From JACVRW01 sp963846505 (GTDB lineage Bacteria; Actinomycetota; Thermoleophilia; Solirubrobacterales; Thermoleophilaceae): DNA of 64,000 nt. Below, one piece after another: positions 1-8,247 of the stretch. A program made the position numbers and the translations under genes. The number at the start of each line of letters is the position of its first letter. Position 1 is the stretch's first letter. The notes under the pieces are model-generated. The model saw only the letters and a program-made list of their open reading frames with translations. It ran no database searches and had not been told where the DNA came from. The DNA lies in NCBI GenBank assembly GCA_963846505.1, contig CAWJWD010000004.1, positions 248,001 through 312,000 on the forward strand. Reading direction: 5' to 3'.

Positions 1-1
1 G

Positions 2-181
2 TTCGGCCTCAGCGGCAGCGGGGCAGCCGTCGGCCGCGGCAACGGCTCCTCGGTCAGCTCGGCCTACCACGGGCCGTTCCCCTTCACGGGCGGCACGATC
101 GAGCGCGTCGTCATCGACGTCAGCGGCGACCACTACGTCGACCACGAAAAGGAAGTCCTCGCCTACCTCGCCCGCGACTAG
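2..181 (+). CDS. Arylsulfatase, C-terminal end (partial, runs off the left edge)
   Basis: Frame 2 is open from the window edge to a TAG and encodes 59 residues. The tail reads ...FTGGTIERVVIDVSGDHYVD followed by HEKEVLAYLARD, which matches the conserved C-terminal end of large bacterial arylsulfatases (alkaline-phosphatase-fold enzymes that hydrolyse sulfate esters). The active site lies outside the window, so catalytic competence cannot be judged. A sulfotransferase follows on the same strand 0.9 kb downstream, but the interval between them holds element debris, so an operon is unlikely. The assignment rests on recognising the family tail only. Confidence 0.75.
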   Translation, partial: FGLSGSGAAVGRGNGSSVSSAYHGPFPFTGGTIERVVIDVSGDHYVDHEKEVLAYLARD

Positions 182-216
182 CGCTTGACACTGCGATCCG
201 GCGTGCGGGGCTCTGC

Positions 217-394
217 GAAGCGACGCGGACCTGTTCGGATATGGGCCGTACTGGTTCAGCTCCGCTCAGGAAGCGGGAGCTGCCGGATGTGCATCGGTCG
301 GTGCATCGGCTACCAGGGGGCGATCATCTCATCCGTGGCGGACTCCGACCAACTGGCCTGCGCCGCGGTGTGGACGTCGCAGTGGTTCGATCCT
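217..394. repeat. Degenerate integrase 3'-end repeat, copy 1
   Basis: This segment is about 80-85% identical by eye to 33961-34137. It shares two blocks with the 3' end of the integrase gene at 41.3-41.5 kb: the GGGCCGTACT...CAGC block with its hairpin (258-281), and a block whose complement encodes AAQASWSESATDEMIA, matching AAQAGWSESTVDEMIA of the intact integrase. The part between the blocks is shorter than in the integrase. No open integrase gene remains. I read it as a scar of an earlier element of the same family. Confidence 0.7.
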
Positions 395-838
395 CGGCGA
401 GGATATGCCGATGGCAACCTGGATCTGGGTCGAACCTTCAGAGCCCTTGGAGTCAGCCGATTGCAGGACTTGCAGGTGCGTGACGGGACTCAACCGTGAC
501 CGCCTGGACCACAACCAAAGCTCGACCAAGCCGATTCTCCGCTCTAGGAGCGGCTTTGCGGTGGATTGAGACATCGTTGGACTCGTGCTGGATACCCGCC
601 GATTAGCGGCGATTCCCCTCTGATTCGGACCCAATGAGGCACCGTTGGGTCCCAGCGCTCCGGGTGGCGACATCGACGGGGGTTTGGCCCTCGACGTGCA
701 GCCCGCGCCGGACAGCAAGGGAAGGCGGCGCAGCGGCAAGCCCGGCGCTCTCCCACGCCAAAGCCGCGGGAACCCATGCCCGGGATCCTTCGCCCGGGTG
801 TGGTATGCGGAGTTCGTGGTCGCTCGGCGACTGAGTTG
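395..838. other. Non-coding interval with two hairpins
   Basis: No convincing gene is seen. The interval holds a short hairpin, CCGCTC-tag-GAGCGG followed by CTTT (539-557), and a perfect 8-bp inverted repeat GGACCCAA...TTGGGTCC with a 10-nt loop (627-652). The first could terminate transcription. The second has no U tract and could be an operator or a terminator for the facing small gene at 839-1021. Confidence 0.4.
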
Positions 839-1021
839 CTACACGAGCGCACGACGGTCGCGCCGCCGGCTCTCGATCACGATCACGGCGATGCTCACGG
901 TGCCGGCGATCGTGAGCAGGCCCGGTCGCAGCGGCCCGATGCCCGCAAGGCCGAGCAGCCCGACCAGCCAACCGGTGGCGACGCCGCCAAGAAGCAGATT
1001 ACGGGACGTCGCCAGCGCCAT
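839..1021 (-). CDS. Small two-helix membrane protein
   Basis: This 60-residue protein starts at ATG 1021. It has two hydrophobic segments (about residues 9-29 and 34-50) and a basic tail, ESRRRDRRALV. The layout resembles orphan small membrane proteins common in actinobacteria. No family is recognised. It is divergent from the sulfotransferase gene with only 36 bp between the start codons, so the two may share a control region. The alternating hydrophobic pattern and sensible start support it over the longer overlapping open frames. Confidence 0.5.
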   Translation of the reverse strand: MALATSRNLLLGGVATGWLVGLLGLAGIGPLRPGLLTIAGTVSIAVIVIESRRRDRRALV

Positions 1022-1057
1022 AGGATGCGGCGCTTCACACCCACTAGGAGGAGACGC

Positions 1058-1798
1058 ATGAAGCTGATCGGAGCGGGCCTGCCCCGCACCGCAACGACGA
1101 CTCAGATGATCGCGCTCGAGATGCTCGGGCTGCCCTGTTACCACATGCGCGACATGATGGCCGACCCGGCCACCAGCATCCCGCAGTGGCGCAAGGCGTT
1201 CGAGGGCGACGGCGACTGGGGCGAGCTCTTCGCCGGCAAGGAATCGATCGTCGACTGGCCCGGGTCGTACCACTGGCACGAGCTGATGGACGGGTACCCC
1301 GACGCCAAGGTGCTGCTGAGCGTCCGCTCCGCCGAGAGCTGGGTCGAGAGCATGCACAACACGATCGCGCAGATCTGGTTCGGCGACACCGTCATGCACC
1401 ACCTGGCGATGGCGCAGTACCACGTCGATCCGCTCTACGCCGCCTGGCTGGATCTCCTCAACGACATGTGGTCCAAGGCGGACATCATGGTCCCCAGCAA
1501 GGGCGACCGTGCGGAGATGGCCGCCGGGATGGAGCGCTGGAACCAGGAGGTCATCGACACCGTTCCCTCCGATCGCCTGCTGGTCTGGAACCCCGCGGAC
1601 GGATGGGAGCCGCTCTGCGAGCTGCTCGATCTCCCCGTGCCGAGCGAGCCGCTGCCGAACGTCAACGACACCGAGAACTTCCAGAAGAACCTGATCATGC
1701 GCCCCGCCATCGACGCCATCAACAACTGGTGGGAGCAGAACCAGGGACCCACAGACAAAGTCGCGGAGCGCCCCGCGACGGCGCAGGGGGCTGCGTAG
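1058..1798 (+). CDS. Sulfotransferase family protein
   Basis: The product is 246 residues, probably a cytosolic transferase of the P-loop sulfotransferase superfamily (PAPS-dependent in the known family). The N-terminal MKLIGAGLPRTATTT corresponds to the 5'-phosphosulfate loop, written LPRTGTT in better-known members. The middle VLLSVRSAESWVESM is the usual 3'-phosphate-binding strand and Ser/Arg region. The start was placed at ATG 1058 because AGGAGGAG lies just upstream and homology begins there; the frame stays open further upstream without family character. The loop reads TATT rather than SGTT, so donor specificity is uncertain. Confidence 0.75.
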   Translation: MKLIGAGLPRTATTTQMIALEMLGLPCYHMRDMMADPATSIPQWRKAFEGDGDWGELFAGKESIVDWPGSYHWHELMDGYPDAKVLLSVRSAESWVESMHNTIAQIWFGDTVMHHLAMAQYHVDPLYAAWLDLLNDMWSKADIMVPSKGDRAEMAAGMERWNQEVIDTVPSDRLLVWNPADGWEPLCELLDLPVPSEPLPNVNDTENFQKNLIMRPAIDAINNWWEQNQGPTDKVAERPATAQGAA

Positions 1799-1902
1799 CC
1801 CAACCGTGCTCTGGAGCCGTAGCCGCTCCCGATGGCGAGGCGACTGCACGCGCGCGAGCCGGTCGATGCGTCTCGGGCGATTGGCGCTCGGTCCGGATCG
1901 GT

Positions 1903-2730
1903 TCAGGTGGTGAGCGGTGGTCGCGCAATGCTGCGTTGGGTGCCGTCGCGGATCTCGCCGACGAGCTCTTCGAGCACGTCTTCGAGCGCGACGACACCAA
2001 CCGGGGCCTGGTCGACGCCGGTGGCTTGCGCGAGGTGCGCGCCGGACCGTTGCATGGTCGCGAGGACCGATCGCAGCCGGTCACTCGCGGCGATCTCTGG
2101 GAGCGGCCGGATCCACTGGCGCGCGATCGGCCGGTGGCGGTGGACGTCCTTGGTTTCGAGGGCGTCCTTGAGGTGCAGGTAGCCGACCAACGCGCCGGTC
2201 TCGTCGCAGATGCCGCGCCAGCCCAGCGCGGCGACCAACGCACCGCCGAGCAGTGGACCGGCCGCGAGCGCCGAGCCGCTGATGGCGGCCCACGCGGTGA
2301 TCGCGGTAGCGCGCCGCGCCGGCTCAGGATTCAGCCTGGCGGTCAGCGCCAGCGACGCCGGGAGCAGCAGCGCTCCGGCGACGCCGAGCAGCGCACGACC
2401 AGCCACCGACAGGGCGATCGAGCCTGCCGTCGCGCACGCGAGCGACAACGCGCCGAAGGCGAGGAGACCGAGACGGAAGATGCGATCGGCGCCGTGACGA
2501 TCGGCCGCGACCCCGGCCGCCAGCAGACATCCGGCGAAGGTCAGCGTGTAGCTGTCGACAGCCCACGCCAAACCCTCGACCCCGCCCCCGAGATCCCGAC
2601 CGAGGTCCGGCAGCGCGACCGTTAGCGCCGTCGTGTCGAAGAGCACCATGAAGTAGCCGAGCGACAGGCCGAGCAGGACGGAGCGTCGTGAGCGTTGGGA
2701 CAGCACGCCCTCGAGGCTGCCGAACCGCAC
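1903..2730 (-). CDS. Chimeric gene: N-terminal half of a DHA2-type MFS exporter joined to a CorC/HlyC CBS domain
   Basis: The 275-residue product starts at GTG 2730. Residues 1 to about 172 are the first six helices of a drug:H+ antiporter (FDTTALTVALPDL, the DRHGADR loop, GRALLGVAGALLLPASLAL). At WRGI the sequence switches in frame to ICDETGALVGYLHLKD and ends with GVVALEDVLEELVGEIRD, the unmistakable end of the CBS pair of CorC/HlyC/CNNM proteins. The second MFS half and the first CBS half are both missing. This looks like a deletion or recombination junction between two genes rather than a designed fusion. It is divergent from a LysR gene, the usual arrangement for a regulated exporter. 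Function is probably lost. Confidence 0.75.
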   Translation of the reverse strand: MRFGSLEGVLSQRSRRSVLLGLSLGYFMVLFDTTALTVALPDLGRDLGGGVEGLAWAVDSYTLTFAGCLLAAGVAADRHGADRIFRLGLLAFGALSLACATAGSIALSVAGRALLGVAGALLLPASLALTARLNPEPARRATAITAWAAISGSALAAGPLLGGALVAALGWRGICDETGALVGYLHLKDALETKDVHRHRPIARQWIRPLPEIAASDRLRSVLATMQRSGAHLAQATGVDQAPVGVVALEDVLEELVGEIRDGTQRSIARPPLTT

Positions 2731-2801
2731 CCGCTTCGACCACGAACGCTGCCGGGGTCCGCCATCGGCGCTGCCGATGACGGTCGTTAGGGTCGCACGC
2801 G

Positions 2802-3694
2802 ATGGAGACGCAGCTCCTGAGGACGTTCCTCACCGTCATCGACACCGGCAGCATCAGTGGGGCAGCCGCACGACTCGGATACGTCCAGTCGAGCGTCTCC
2901 GAGCAGCTGCAACGCCTCGAACGTGAACTCGGCGTGACGCTGCTCACCCGCGCCTCCACCGGTGTCGCGCCGACCACGGAAGGCCGTCGGCTCGTACCCG
3001 CCGCCGAGCAAGTTCTGGCAGGGCTCGACGCGCTGCACGACACGATCCGCAGCGGGCCACGGCTGCGAGTAGGCGCCGTGGACACCCTGGCCGTCCAGTG
3101 GCTGCCGCACGCAATCTCCACCATGCCCAGCGAGCAGCAGCCAACCATCGTGATGGACCGCCGCGACCGACTCCTGCGCGCCCTCGTCGACGGCCGCTGC
3201 GACGTCGTGATCCTCTACCGGCCACACGGAGCGCCGCTGCCACCACTCGGCGACGGACTGCACGCAGCCGTCACCCGACTCTCGATCGAGGTGCTCGACA
3301 CTGACACGCTCGTCGTCGTCAGCGCCCCCACCCGCGACCGCGAGGCCGACGACGGCTGGCTCGTCACCCAACCCGGCTGCGTCCACCGCGAAGCGTTCGA
3401 CCGCCACGTCGCGCCCCACCTCACCAACCCACTCGTACGAGCCGAGGCGCCAACCCCGACGCACTGCGCCGCCTCGCACGCCGAGGAACCGGACGAGCGC
3501 TGCTGCCCACCCTCGCCGTCGCCGAAGACCTCGCCGACGGCACGCTCGTGATCGACTCCTCGCCGCCAGACCCCGACGACACGATCGAGATCGTCGCCGT
3601 CCACCACGACAACGCCGGGCCCGCCGTCCACCGCTTCCTCCGCCGAGCTGTCGACCACGCCACCGATCGACGGCCAAGCGGGGGGCGTCCGTAG
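2802..3694 (+). pseudogene. LysR-family transcriptional regulator, frameshifted near the C terminus
   Basis: The winged-helix N terminus is clear (METQLLRTFLTVIDTGSISG, then AARLGYVQSSVSEQLQRLER), followed by a substrate-binding-type effector domain. The original frame ends at 3551 in non-family sequence. From about 3445 a different frame continues with ANPDALRRLARRGTGRALLP and LVIDSSPPDPDDTIEIVAVH to a TAG at 3692-3694, giving a normal LysR length of about 297 residues. One base is therefore lost (or two gained) around 3435-3450. The gene is divergent from the MFS chimera, its probable target; 71 bp separate them. Confidence 0.8.
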
Positions 3695-3716
3695 CGCGGT
3701 CGCGTAGACCGCGAAC

Positions 3717-3757
3717 GAGCGTCAGTTGCGTTGCACGAGTCCGAGCTGGGGGCGAGA
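3717..3757 (-). repeat. Fragment duplicating the 3' end of the SDR gene
   Basis: About 40 bp match, in the same orientation, the end of the short-chain dehydrogenase gene at 5756. The complement encodes APQLGLVQRN-stop, against APQLGLMQRS-stop in the SDR. The two copies flank the TetR / hydrolase / YjbR block (3.78-5.72 kb), so either that block was inserted beside an SDR gene or a tandem SDR was deleted down to its last codons. Confidence 0.6.
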
Positions 3758-3777
3758 ATCGCGGCCCCCGCTCTGGA

Positions 3778-4380
3778 TCACGCGACGAGTGTCCGTGCGG
3801 CGATCAGCAGGTCGTGCACATCGCTCGCCGGCGCACCGCCGGCGGCAAGCAGACTGGACGCGATCACGATCGAGAGGAGCGCGTCACCACGCGGCGCTAC
3901 GTCGTCGGCGGCGATCTCCCTGCTCGCCGCTGCGCGTGTAAGGGCAGCGTGGAGCGCCCCCCGAAGCACCTCGCGGTAGCGGGCCGTCCTCTCGGCGATC
4001 AGCGGCGGCGCGTCGCGAAACTCGCCAATCGCATTGGCGGCCAGACAGCCCGGGGGGCCCGGCTGGTCGATCCTAGTGGCGAGCCGCTCGAAGAACGCGT
4101 CAATGTCGGCGAGGCCGGCGGAGCCACGCTTGAGCGGCGCGACCACCGGCTCGATGGTCACGTCGAGATAGCGATCGAGCGCGCACGCGAACAGCTTGAT
4201 CTTCGAGCCATAGACGTTGTAGAGGCTCGAGGGCGCCAGGCCGGTGGCAGCAGATATGTCTGCGATCGAGGCACGCGCGTAGCCGCTGCGCCAGAAGACA
4301 TCGATCGCGACATCGAGCAGGGCGGTCTCCTCGAAGGTACGGGGGCGGCCGCGCCGATGGGTCGTCTCTGGATCGGTCAC
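3778..4380 (-). CDS. TetR/AcrR-family transcriptional regulator
   Basis: The 200-residue protein has the helix-turn-helix at about residues 20-60 (DVFWRSGYARASIADISAAT, then GLAPSSLYNVYGSKIKLF) and an all-helical ligand domain containing PPGCLAANAIGEF, a pattern of the NemR/YcdC-like subgroup that responds to small electrophiles or solvents. It starts at GTG 4380 with AGGAGA just upstream. It is divergent from the haloalkane-dehalogenase-like gene (70 bp gap) and is the likely repressor of that gene and of itself. The ligand is unknown. Confidence 0.88.
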   Translation of the reverse strand: MTDPETTHRRGRPRTFEETALLDVAIDVFWRSGYARASIADISAATGLAPSSLYNVYGSKIKLFACALDRYLDVTIEPVVAPLKRGSAGLADIDAFFERLATRIDQPGPPGCLAANAIGEFRDAPPLIAERTARYREVLRGALHAALTRAAASREIAADDVAPRGDALLSIVIASSLLAAGGAPASDVHDLLIAARTLVA

Positions 4381-4394
4381 GCAGGATCTCCTGC
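4381..4394. promoter_or_regulatory. Palindrome overlapping the TetR ribosome-binding site
   Basis: GCAGGATCTCCTGC is a perfect 14-bp palindrome directly before the GTG start of the TetR gene, in the 70-bp gap shared with the hydrolase. Position and symmetry fit an autoregulatory operator. It also contains the AGGAGA that serves as the Shine-Dalgarno sequence, so part of the symmetry may be fortuitous. Confidence 0.35.
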
Positions 4395-4450
4395 ATTATG
4401 TAGCATCCATTCCAAAATTACCTCGGGGTCGATATGAGAGGCGGTTCGAA

Positions 4451-5380
4451 TTGCCAAACGCTCGTGAGGACTGGACGTTCGGCGGCCTGTGGCCGTACGA
4501 GACATGCTGGTTCGAGACGCCTGACGGGCGCATGGCCTACATCGACGAAGGCCCGCGCGACGGCCGTCCGGTGGTGCTCCTACACGGCAACCCGACCTGG
4601 GGCTTCCTGTACCGCAACTTCGTTGGCCCGCTCGTCGACGACGGCCACCGGGTGATCGTGCCCGATCACCTGGGGTTCGGCCGATCGGACAAGCCCGGCA
4701 GGCTGGAGCTCTACCGGATCCCCCGCCACGTGCAGCGTCTCGACGCGCTCCTGGAGTCGCTCGACCTTCGCGACGCGATCGTCGTGCCGAGCGATTGGGG
4801 TGGGCCGATTGGTCTCTCCTGGGCGGTCGCCCACCCGGAGCGCGTCTCCGGGCTGTTCATCCTCAACACCTACGCCCACGGGCCGCGTGGCAAGGTCAAG
4901 CTCCCCCTGCCGCTACGGCTGTTCCGGGCACCCGGTGCGGGTGAGGTCATGGTCAAGGGTCTGCACCTATTCGTGCGGGTCTTCCTGTTTCGCGTCGGCG
5001 TGGCGCATCGCGACCGGCTGACGGCAGACGTGCGAGACGCCTACCTCGCGCCGCACCCGAGCTGGTCCAGCCGCACGAGCGTCCTGGTGTTCCCACGTGA
5101 GATCCCAACCGACGGGACGGGCCCGGTCGCACAGCTCACGGCCGACCTGGAGCTCGGCCTCGAGCAGCACTTTCGATCCAAGCCGGTACGGATCATGTGG
5201 GGCATGCGCGACCCGGCGTTCACCCCCGAGATGCTCGAGAACCTGTGGTTGCGCACCTTCCCGAACGCCGAGGTCACCCGCCTCGACGACGCGGGCCACT
5301 TCCTCCAAGAGGACGCACATGAGCGCATCGTGCCCGAGCTCCTGCGCTTCCTGGGCGATGACACCCGCACAGCTCCGTGA
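4451..5380 (+). CDS. Haloalkane-dehalogenase-like alpha/beta hydrolase
   Basis: The 309-residue product keeps the haloalkane dehalogenase signatures: the oxyanion motif HGNPTW (residues 45-50), the nucleophile elbow VVPSDWGG with Asp115, a candidate acid Asp254 in GMRDPAF, and the catalytic His283 in DDAGHFLQEDAHE. An Asp nucleophile instead of Ser separates it from esterases and supports carbon-halogen hydrolysis, though the substrate is unknown. The start is TTG 4451 behind AGAGGCGG; ATG 4532 is an alternative but would drop conserved N-terminal sequence. The stop overlaps the next gene by 23 bp, so the two are co-transcribed, probably under the divergent TetR protein. Confidence 0.85.
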   Translation: MPNAREDWTFGGLWPYETCWFETPDGRMAYIDEGPRDGRPVVLLHGNPTWGFLYRNFVGPLVDDGHRVIVPDHLGFGRSDKPGRLELYRIPRHVQRLDALLESLDLRDAIVVPSDWGGPIGLSWAVAHPERVSGLFILNTYAHGPRGKVKLPLPLRLFRAPGAGEVMVKGLHLFVRVFLFRVGVAHRDRLTADVRDAYLAPHPSWSSRTSVLVFPREIPTDGTGPVAQLTADLELGLEQHFRSKPVRIMWGMRDPAFTPEMLENLWLRTFPNAEVTRLDDAGHFLQEDAHERIVPELLRFLGDDTRTAP

Positions 5381-5723
5381 CAACTGCCTCGCGTTCGCCG
5401 GGGCCAAGGAGACCTTTCCATTCGGTCCCGAGACCTCGGTGTTCAAGGCCTGCGGAAAGATGTTCGCCCTGTCCCAGCTCGCCGCGACCTCGCTCCGGGT
5501 CAGCCTCAAGTGCGAACCGTGGCTCGCCACAGAGCTGCGCGCGGCGCACGCCGCAGTGCTTCCCGGATACCACCTCAACAAGCGTCACTGGAACACCGTC
5601 GTCATCGACGGCTCGCTCTCCGACAACGCCATCCGCGACATGATCGAGGACTCCTACGATCTCGTCGTCAGCAACCTGCCAATGGCGCAGCGGCGCGCCC
5701 TCGGATGGCCCGGCGACTCATAG
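5358..5723 (+). CDS. MmcQ/YjbR family protein (DUF419)
   Basis: The 121-residue protein has the whole YjbR fold signature: an N-terminal CLAFAGAKETFPFGPETSVF, then KMFALS, VSLKC, the LPGYHLNKRHWNTV loop and a C-terminal SYDLVVSNLP. Members are small CyaY-like proteins described as DNA-binding with no settled physiological role. The start is ATG 5358 inside the hydrolase gene, in a different frame, and matches the normal family length. It is translationally coupled to the hydrolase. Confidence 0.88.
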   Translation: MTPAQLRDNCLAFAGAKETFPFGPETSVFKACGKMFALSQLAATSLRVSLKCEPWLATELRAAHAAVLPGYHLNKRHWNTVVIDGSLSDNAIRDMIEDSYDLVVSNLPMAQRRALGWPGDS

Positions 5724-5755
5724 CAAACGCCTGCTCGACCTCCCGCGGACGAGCG

Positions 5756-6572
5756 TCAGCTGCGTTGCATGAGTCCGAGTTGGGGAGCGAAGAGGACGTT
5801 GCCTCCGCCGACGACGATTTCGGTGCCGGTGAGGATCGACGCTTCGTCGGAGGCGAGGTAGACCGCGCAGCCGACGACGTCCTGGGGCGTCGCGACGCGG
5901 CCGAGCTTGACGATCGAGTTGATCAGCTCGAAGCCGGGCGGGTGGGATCATCTTGCGGGTGACATCGGTGTCGACGATCCCGGGGATGACGGTGTTGACG
6001 CGGATGCCGTGGGGGCTTCCCTCGACCGAGAGGGCGCGTCCGAGCGAGATGACGCCGCCCTTGGCTGCTGCGTGCGCTGCGCTGCCGGCTGGTTGGCCGT
6101 CGATGGCGCTGTAGCCGGAGACATTGACGATCGATCCGCCGCCCGCGGCCGTCATATGTGGCCAGACGGCCTTGCAGGCGTGGAACACCAGCGCGAGCTC
6201 GTTGCGCAGGGTGTAGTCCCACTCCTCGAGCGTCATCTCGGCGAAGGGCGCGAACCGGGGACTCGCTGCGTTGTTGTAGAGGACGTCGATGCGCCCGAAC
6301 GTCTTCGCGGCATTGTCGACCCACGCGGTCACCTGTTCGGGCTCGCCGAGGTCCAGCGGGGCGGTGGCGATCATCTCGCCGCCGCTCTGGTGGACGAGCC
6401 GCTTGGTCTCCTCGTTGGCCCCGATGTCGAGGTCGCAACCGACGACGACCGCTCCATGCTCGGCGAACGTCTGGGCTGCGACTCGTCCCTGGCCGCCCCC
6501 GGTGCCGGTGATCAGCGCGACCTTGCCCGCCAGGCGCCCCGACGGCTGACGCTGCCTCGCTTCTGTTGCCAT
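5756..6572 (-). pseudogene. Short-chain dehydrogenase/reductase (SDR), frameshifted
   Basis: The N-terminal two thirds is a classical SDR: GTGGGQGR cofactor loop (TGxxxGxG type), NNAA, catalytic Ser in VNVSGYSA, then PGIVDTDVTRKMIPP. The usual YxxxK appears as a degenerate HAAAK, so the catalytic Tyr is missing. After KMIPP the frame is wrong. One base away the family sequence resumes (GFELINSIVKLGRV, DVVGCAVYLASDEASILTG, EIVVGGGN) to a stop at 5756-5758. The extra base lies in a G/C-rich run near 5945-5952. With a lost Tyr and a frameshift it is probably inactive. Its last 40 bp recur at 3717. Confidence 0.8.
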
Positions 6573-6619
6573 TGGCCTTCCCTTCTCGTGGATTGTCGAC
6601 TGAGTCCCAAGCCGCGAGG

Positions 6620-7144
6620 TCATGCGGTTTCGGGCTGGCGGCGAGCGTCGGTGCGCGAGGTGATCAGGCGGCCGCTGACGACCGCGCCTAGCCCGCCGGC
6701 GACGCCGACTCCGAGCGCGCCGAGCGCCCAGCTGGTGCCGCTGAGATCGATTCCAAGCGCGTGGTCGAGCGACCAGTCGCCCGCACCGATCGCCGCGAGG
6801 GCGAACAGCGTGGCTGCGAGCACGAGGTTGTACTCGTAGCCGTTGTCGGCCGCGAAGAAGCCGTTGGGTCGATGGACGGTGAGCACGGCAGCGGTCATCA
6901 CGCCGATCAATCCCGCCGCGGCCACCGGGGTCAGCAGCCCGAGCGCGATCAACAGGCCGCCGAGCAGCTCGGTGCCGCCGGCCGCCCACGCGTGCAGCTT
7001 GCCCGGGCGCAGGCCGATCTGCTCGAAGAATCCGGCGGTCGCGGCGATTCCCGGCCCGTCGAACGCGCCGAACAGCTTCTGCGCTCCGTGCGCGGCGAAC
7101 CCGAGCCCCACGACCAGCCGCGGTGCCAAGAGGGCGATTTCCAT
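6620..7144 (-). CDS. DoxX family membrane protein
   Basis: The 174-residue integral membrane protein has four to five helices and the DoxX pattern APRLVVGLGFAAHGAQKLFG ... GFFEQIGL ... GGTELLGGLLIALGLLTP. DoxX-type proteins sit in redox or thiol-stress membrane complexes, but most members are uncharacterised. It is divergent from a TetR gene with a palindrome in the 104-bp gap, so repression by that regulator is plausible. It lies 47 bp downstream of the SDR start on the same strand and may be transcribed with it. Confidence 0.85.
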   Translation of the reverse strand: MEIALLAPRLVVGLGFAAHGAQKLFGAFDGPGIAATAGFFEQIGLRPGKLHAWAAGGTELLGGLLIALGLLTPVAAAGLIGVMTAAVLTVHRPNGFFAADNGYEYNLVLAATLFALAAIGAGDWSLDHALGIDLSGTSWALGALGVGVAGGLGAVVSGRLITSRTDARRQPETA

Positions 7145-7225
7145 GACGTCTCTCCTTGCAATCCAGAGACCAACCCCGAAACGGAGGGTAGCCTCAGCTT
7201 ACGTTCGCCGGCAGGCTAGCACATC

Positions 7226-7241
7226 CGGAGACATGCCTCCG
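7226..7241. promoter_or_regulatory. Probable TetR operator between doxX-like and TetR genes
   Basis: CGGAGACATGCCTCCG is a 16-bp near-perfect palindrome (7 of 8 positions symmetric) ending 7 bp before the TetR ATG. Its place in the divergent gap suits autoregulation and control of the DoxX gene. Confidence 0.4.
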
Positions 7242-7248
7242 CTTTGCT

Positions 7249-7947
7249 ATGGTGACGTCCGTGGATGCAGACGTGACGCCCACCATCCGGCCGTTGCGAG
7301 CCGACGCAGAGCGAAACCGCGCCCGCGTCCTCGCCGCAGCGGCCGAGCTGTTCGCCGAGTGCGGCCTCGACGCATCGCTCGAAGAGGTCGCCGCCCGTGC
7401 CGGCGTCGGTGTCGGGACCGTCTATCGCCGCTTCGGCGATCGCGAGGGCCTGATCGACGCGCTGTTCGAGGAGCAGATCGAAGAGGTCGCACAACTCGCC
7501 GAGCACGCTCGGACCATCGACGACTCCTGGGAAGCGCTCGTGTATTTCCTGCGTGAGTCCACCGCCCGCAGCGTGGTCGATCGCGGCCTGCGGCAAGCCG
7601 TCCTCAGCCCCGCCCGGGGACGAGAGCGAGCAGCCCGCTCGCGCGAGCGGATCGCGCCACTCGCCGCACAGCTCCTCGACCGAGCCCGCAACGACGGCCA
7701 CCTCCGCGACGACTTCGGCGTCTACGACATACCCCTGATGCAGCTGATGCTCGGCACGCTCGCCGACGTCACCGGCACGATCGACCCCCACTATTGGCAG
7801 CGCTTCCTCACCATCCTCCTCGACGGCATGCGCACCAACCGCCCCACCCCGACGCCGCTGCCTGGCCAGCCACTCGACGCCGACCGCTACGCAACCGCGA
7901 TGACCAGCCACCACCCCGCGCAGCCTCAACCTCGACCCCAGACCTGA
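7249..7947 (+). CDS. TetR-family transcriptional regulator
   Basis: The 232-residue protein has a textbook TetR DNA-binding domain after a short N-terminal tail (ERNRARVLAAAAELFAECGL, then ASLEEVAARAGVGVGTVYRRF). The C-terminal domain (TetR_C-like: SARSRERIAPLAAQLLDRA, LMLGTLADVTG) and a Pro/Gln-rich tail follow. ATG 7249 is followed immediately by GTG, so either may serve as start. It is divergent from the DoxX gene and probably controls it. Confidence 0.88.
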   Translation: MVTSVDADVTPTIRPLRADAERNRARVLAAAAELFAECGLDASLEEVAARAGVGVGTVYRRFGDREGLIDALFEEQIEEVAQLAEHARTIDDSWEALVYFLRESTARSVVDRGLRQAVLSPARGRERAARSRERIAPLAAQLLDRARNDGHLRDDFGVYDIPLMQLMLGTLADVTGTIDPHYWQRFLTILLDGMRTNRPTPTPLPGQPLDADRYATAMTSHHPAQPQPRPQT

Positions 7948-8011
7948 ACATGACGCCCCCACCTGCGGATTGGGCCCTCGCAACCCAACCCTGACGTTCA
8001 TGTAGGGTTGT

Positions 8012-8225
8012 GTTCCTGCCGATAGAGGCAGGGAGCGATCGGGCGGTAGGCCCGGTCGGTTCAGTGAGCAGTCAGAGCGCGTCCTGTCGCAACGGCCCGG
8101 TTCAAAAGGGCTAGGTGCTGAGGAGCAGCTTGACCTCAGCAGCACGCGCAGGACCCGAAGCCGATTGCCGGACTCCACCGGAGCCCATCCCCCCAGACCA
8201 ATTTTCGCGGGCCATCCCGGGCCCG
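8012..8225 (+). ncRNA. Candidate structured leader RNA (riboswitch-like) upstream of sulP
   Basis: The 300-nt gap before the SulP gene holds consecutive stable stems: CCTGCC/GGCAGG (8015-8032); a 9-bp stem at 8036-8058 around loop GGTAG; a long closing stem GTCCTG-t-CGC / GCGCAGGAC (8081-8090 with 8146-8154) enclosing GCCC/GGGC (8095-8111) and GCTGAGG/CCTCAGC (8117-8140); and a last hairpin CGGGCC/GGCCCG (8208-8225), 22 nt before the ATG. The middle part folds as a three-way junction and the last hairpin could be an expression platform. It matches none of the riboswitch consensus sequences I can recall. Evidence is secondary structure in a single sequence only. Confidence 0.5.
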
Positions 8226-8247
8226 TGCCGAACCGAGAGACAGATAG

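Noticed and set aside
8081..8154. Leader of sulP as a known riboswitch (M-box, ydaO, guanidine, SAM-IV, Mn)
   Set aside because: None of the consensus cores I can recall is present, so no class name was given.
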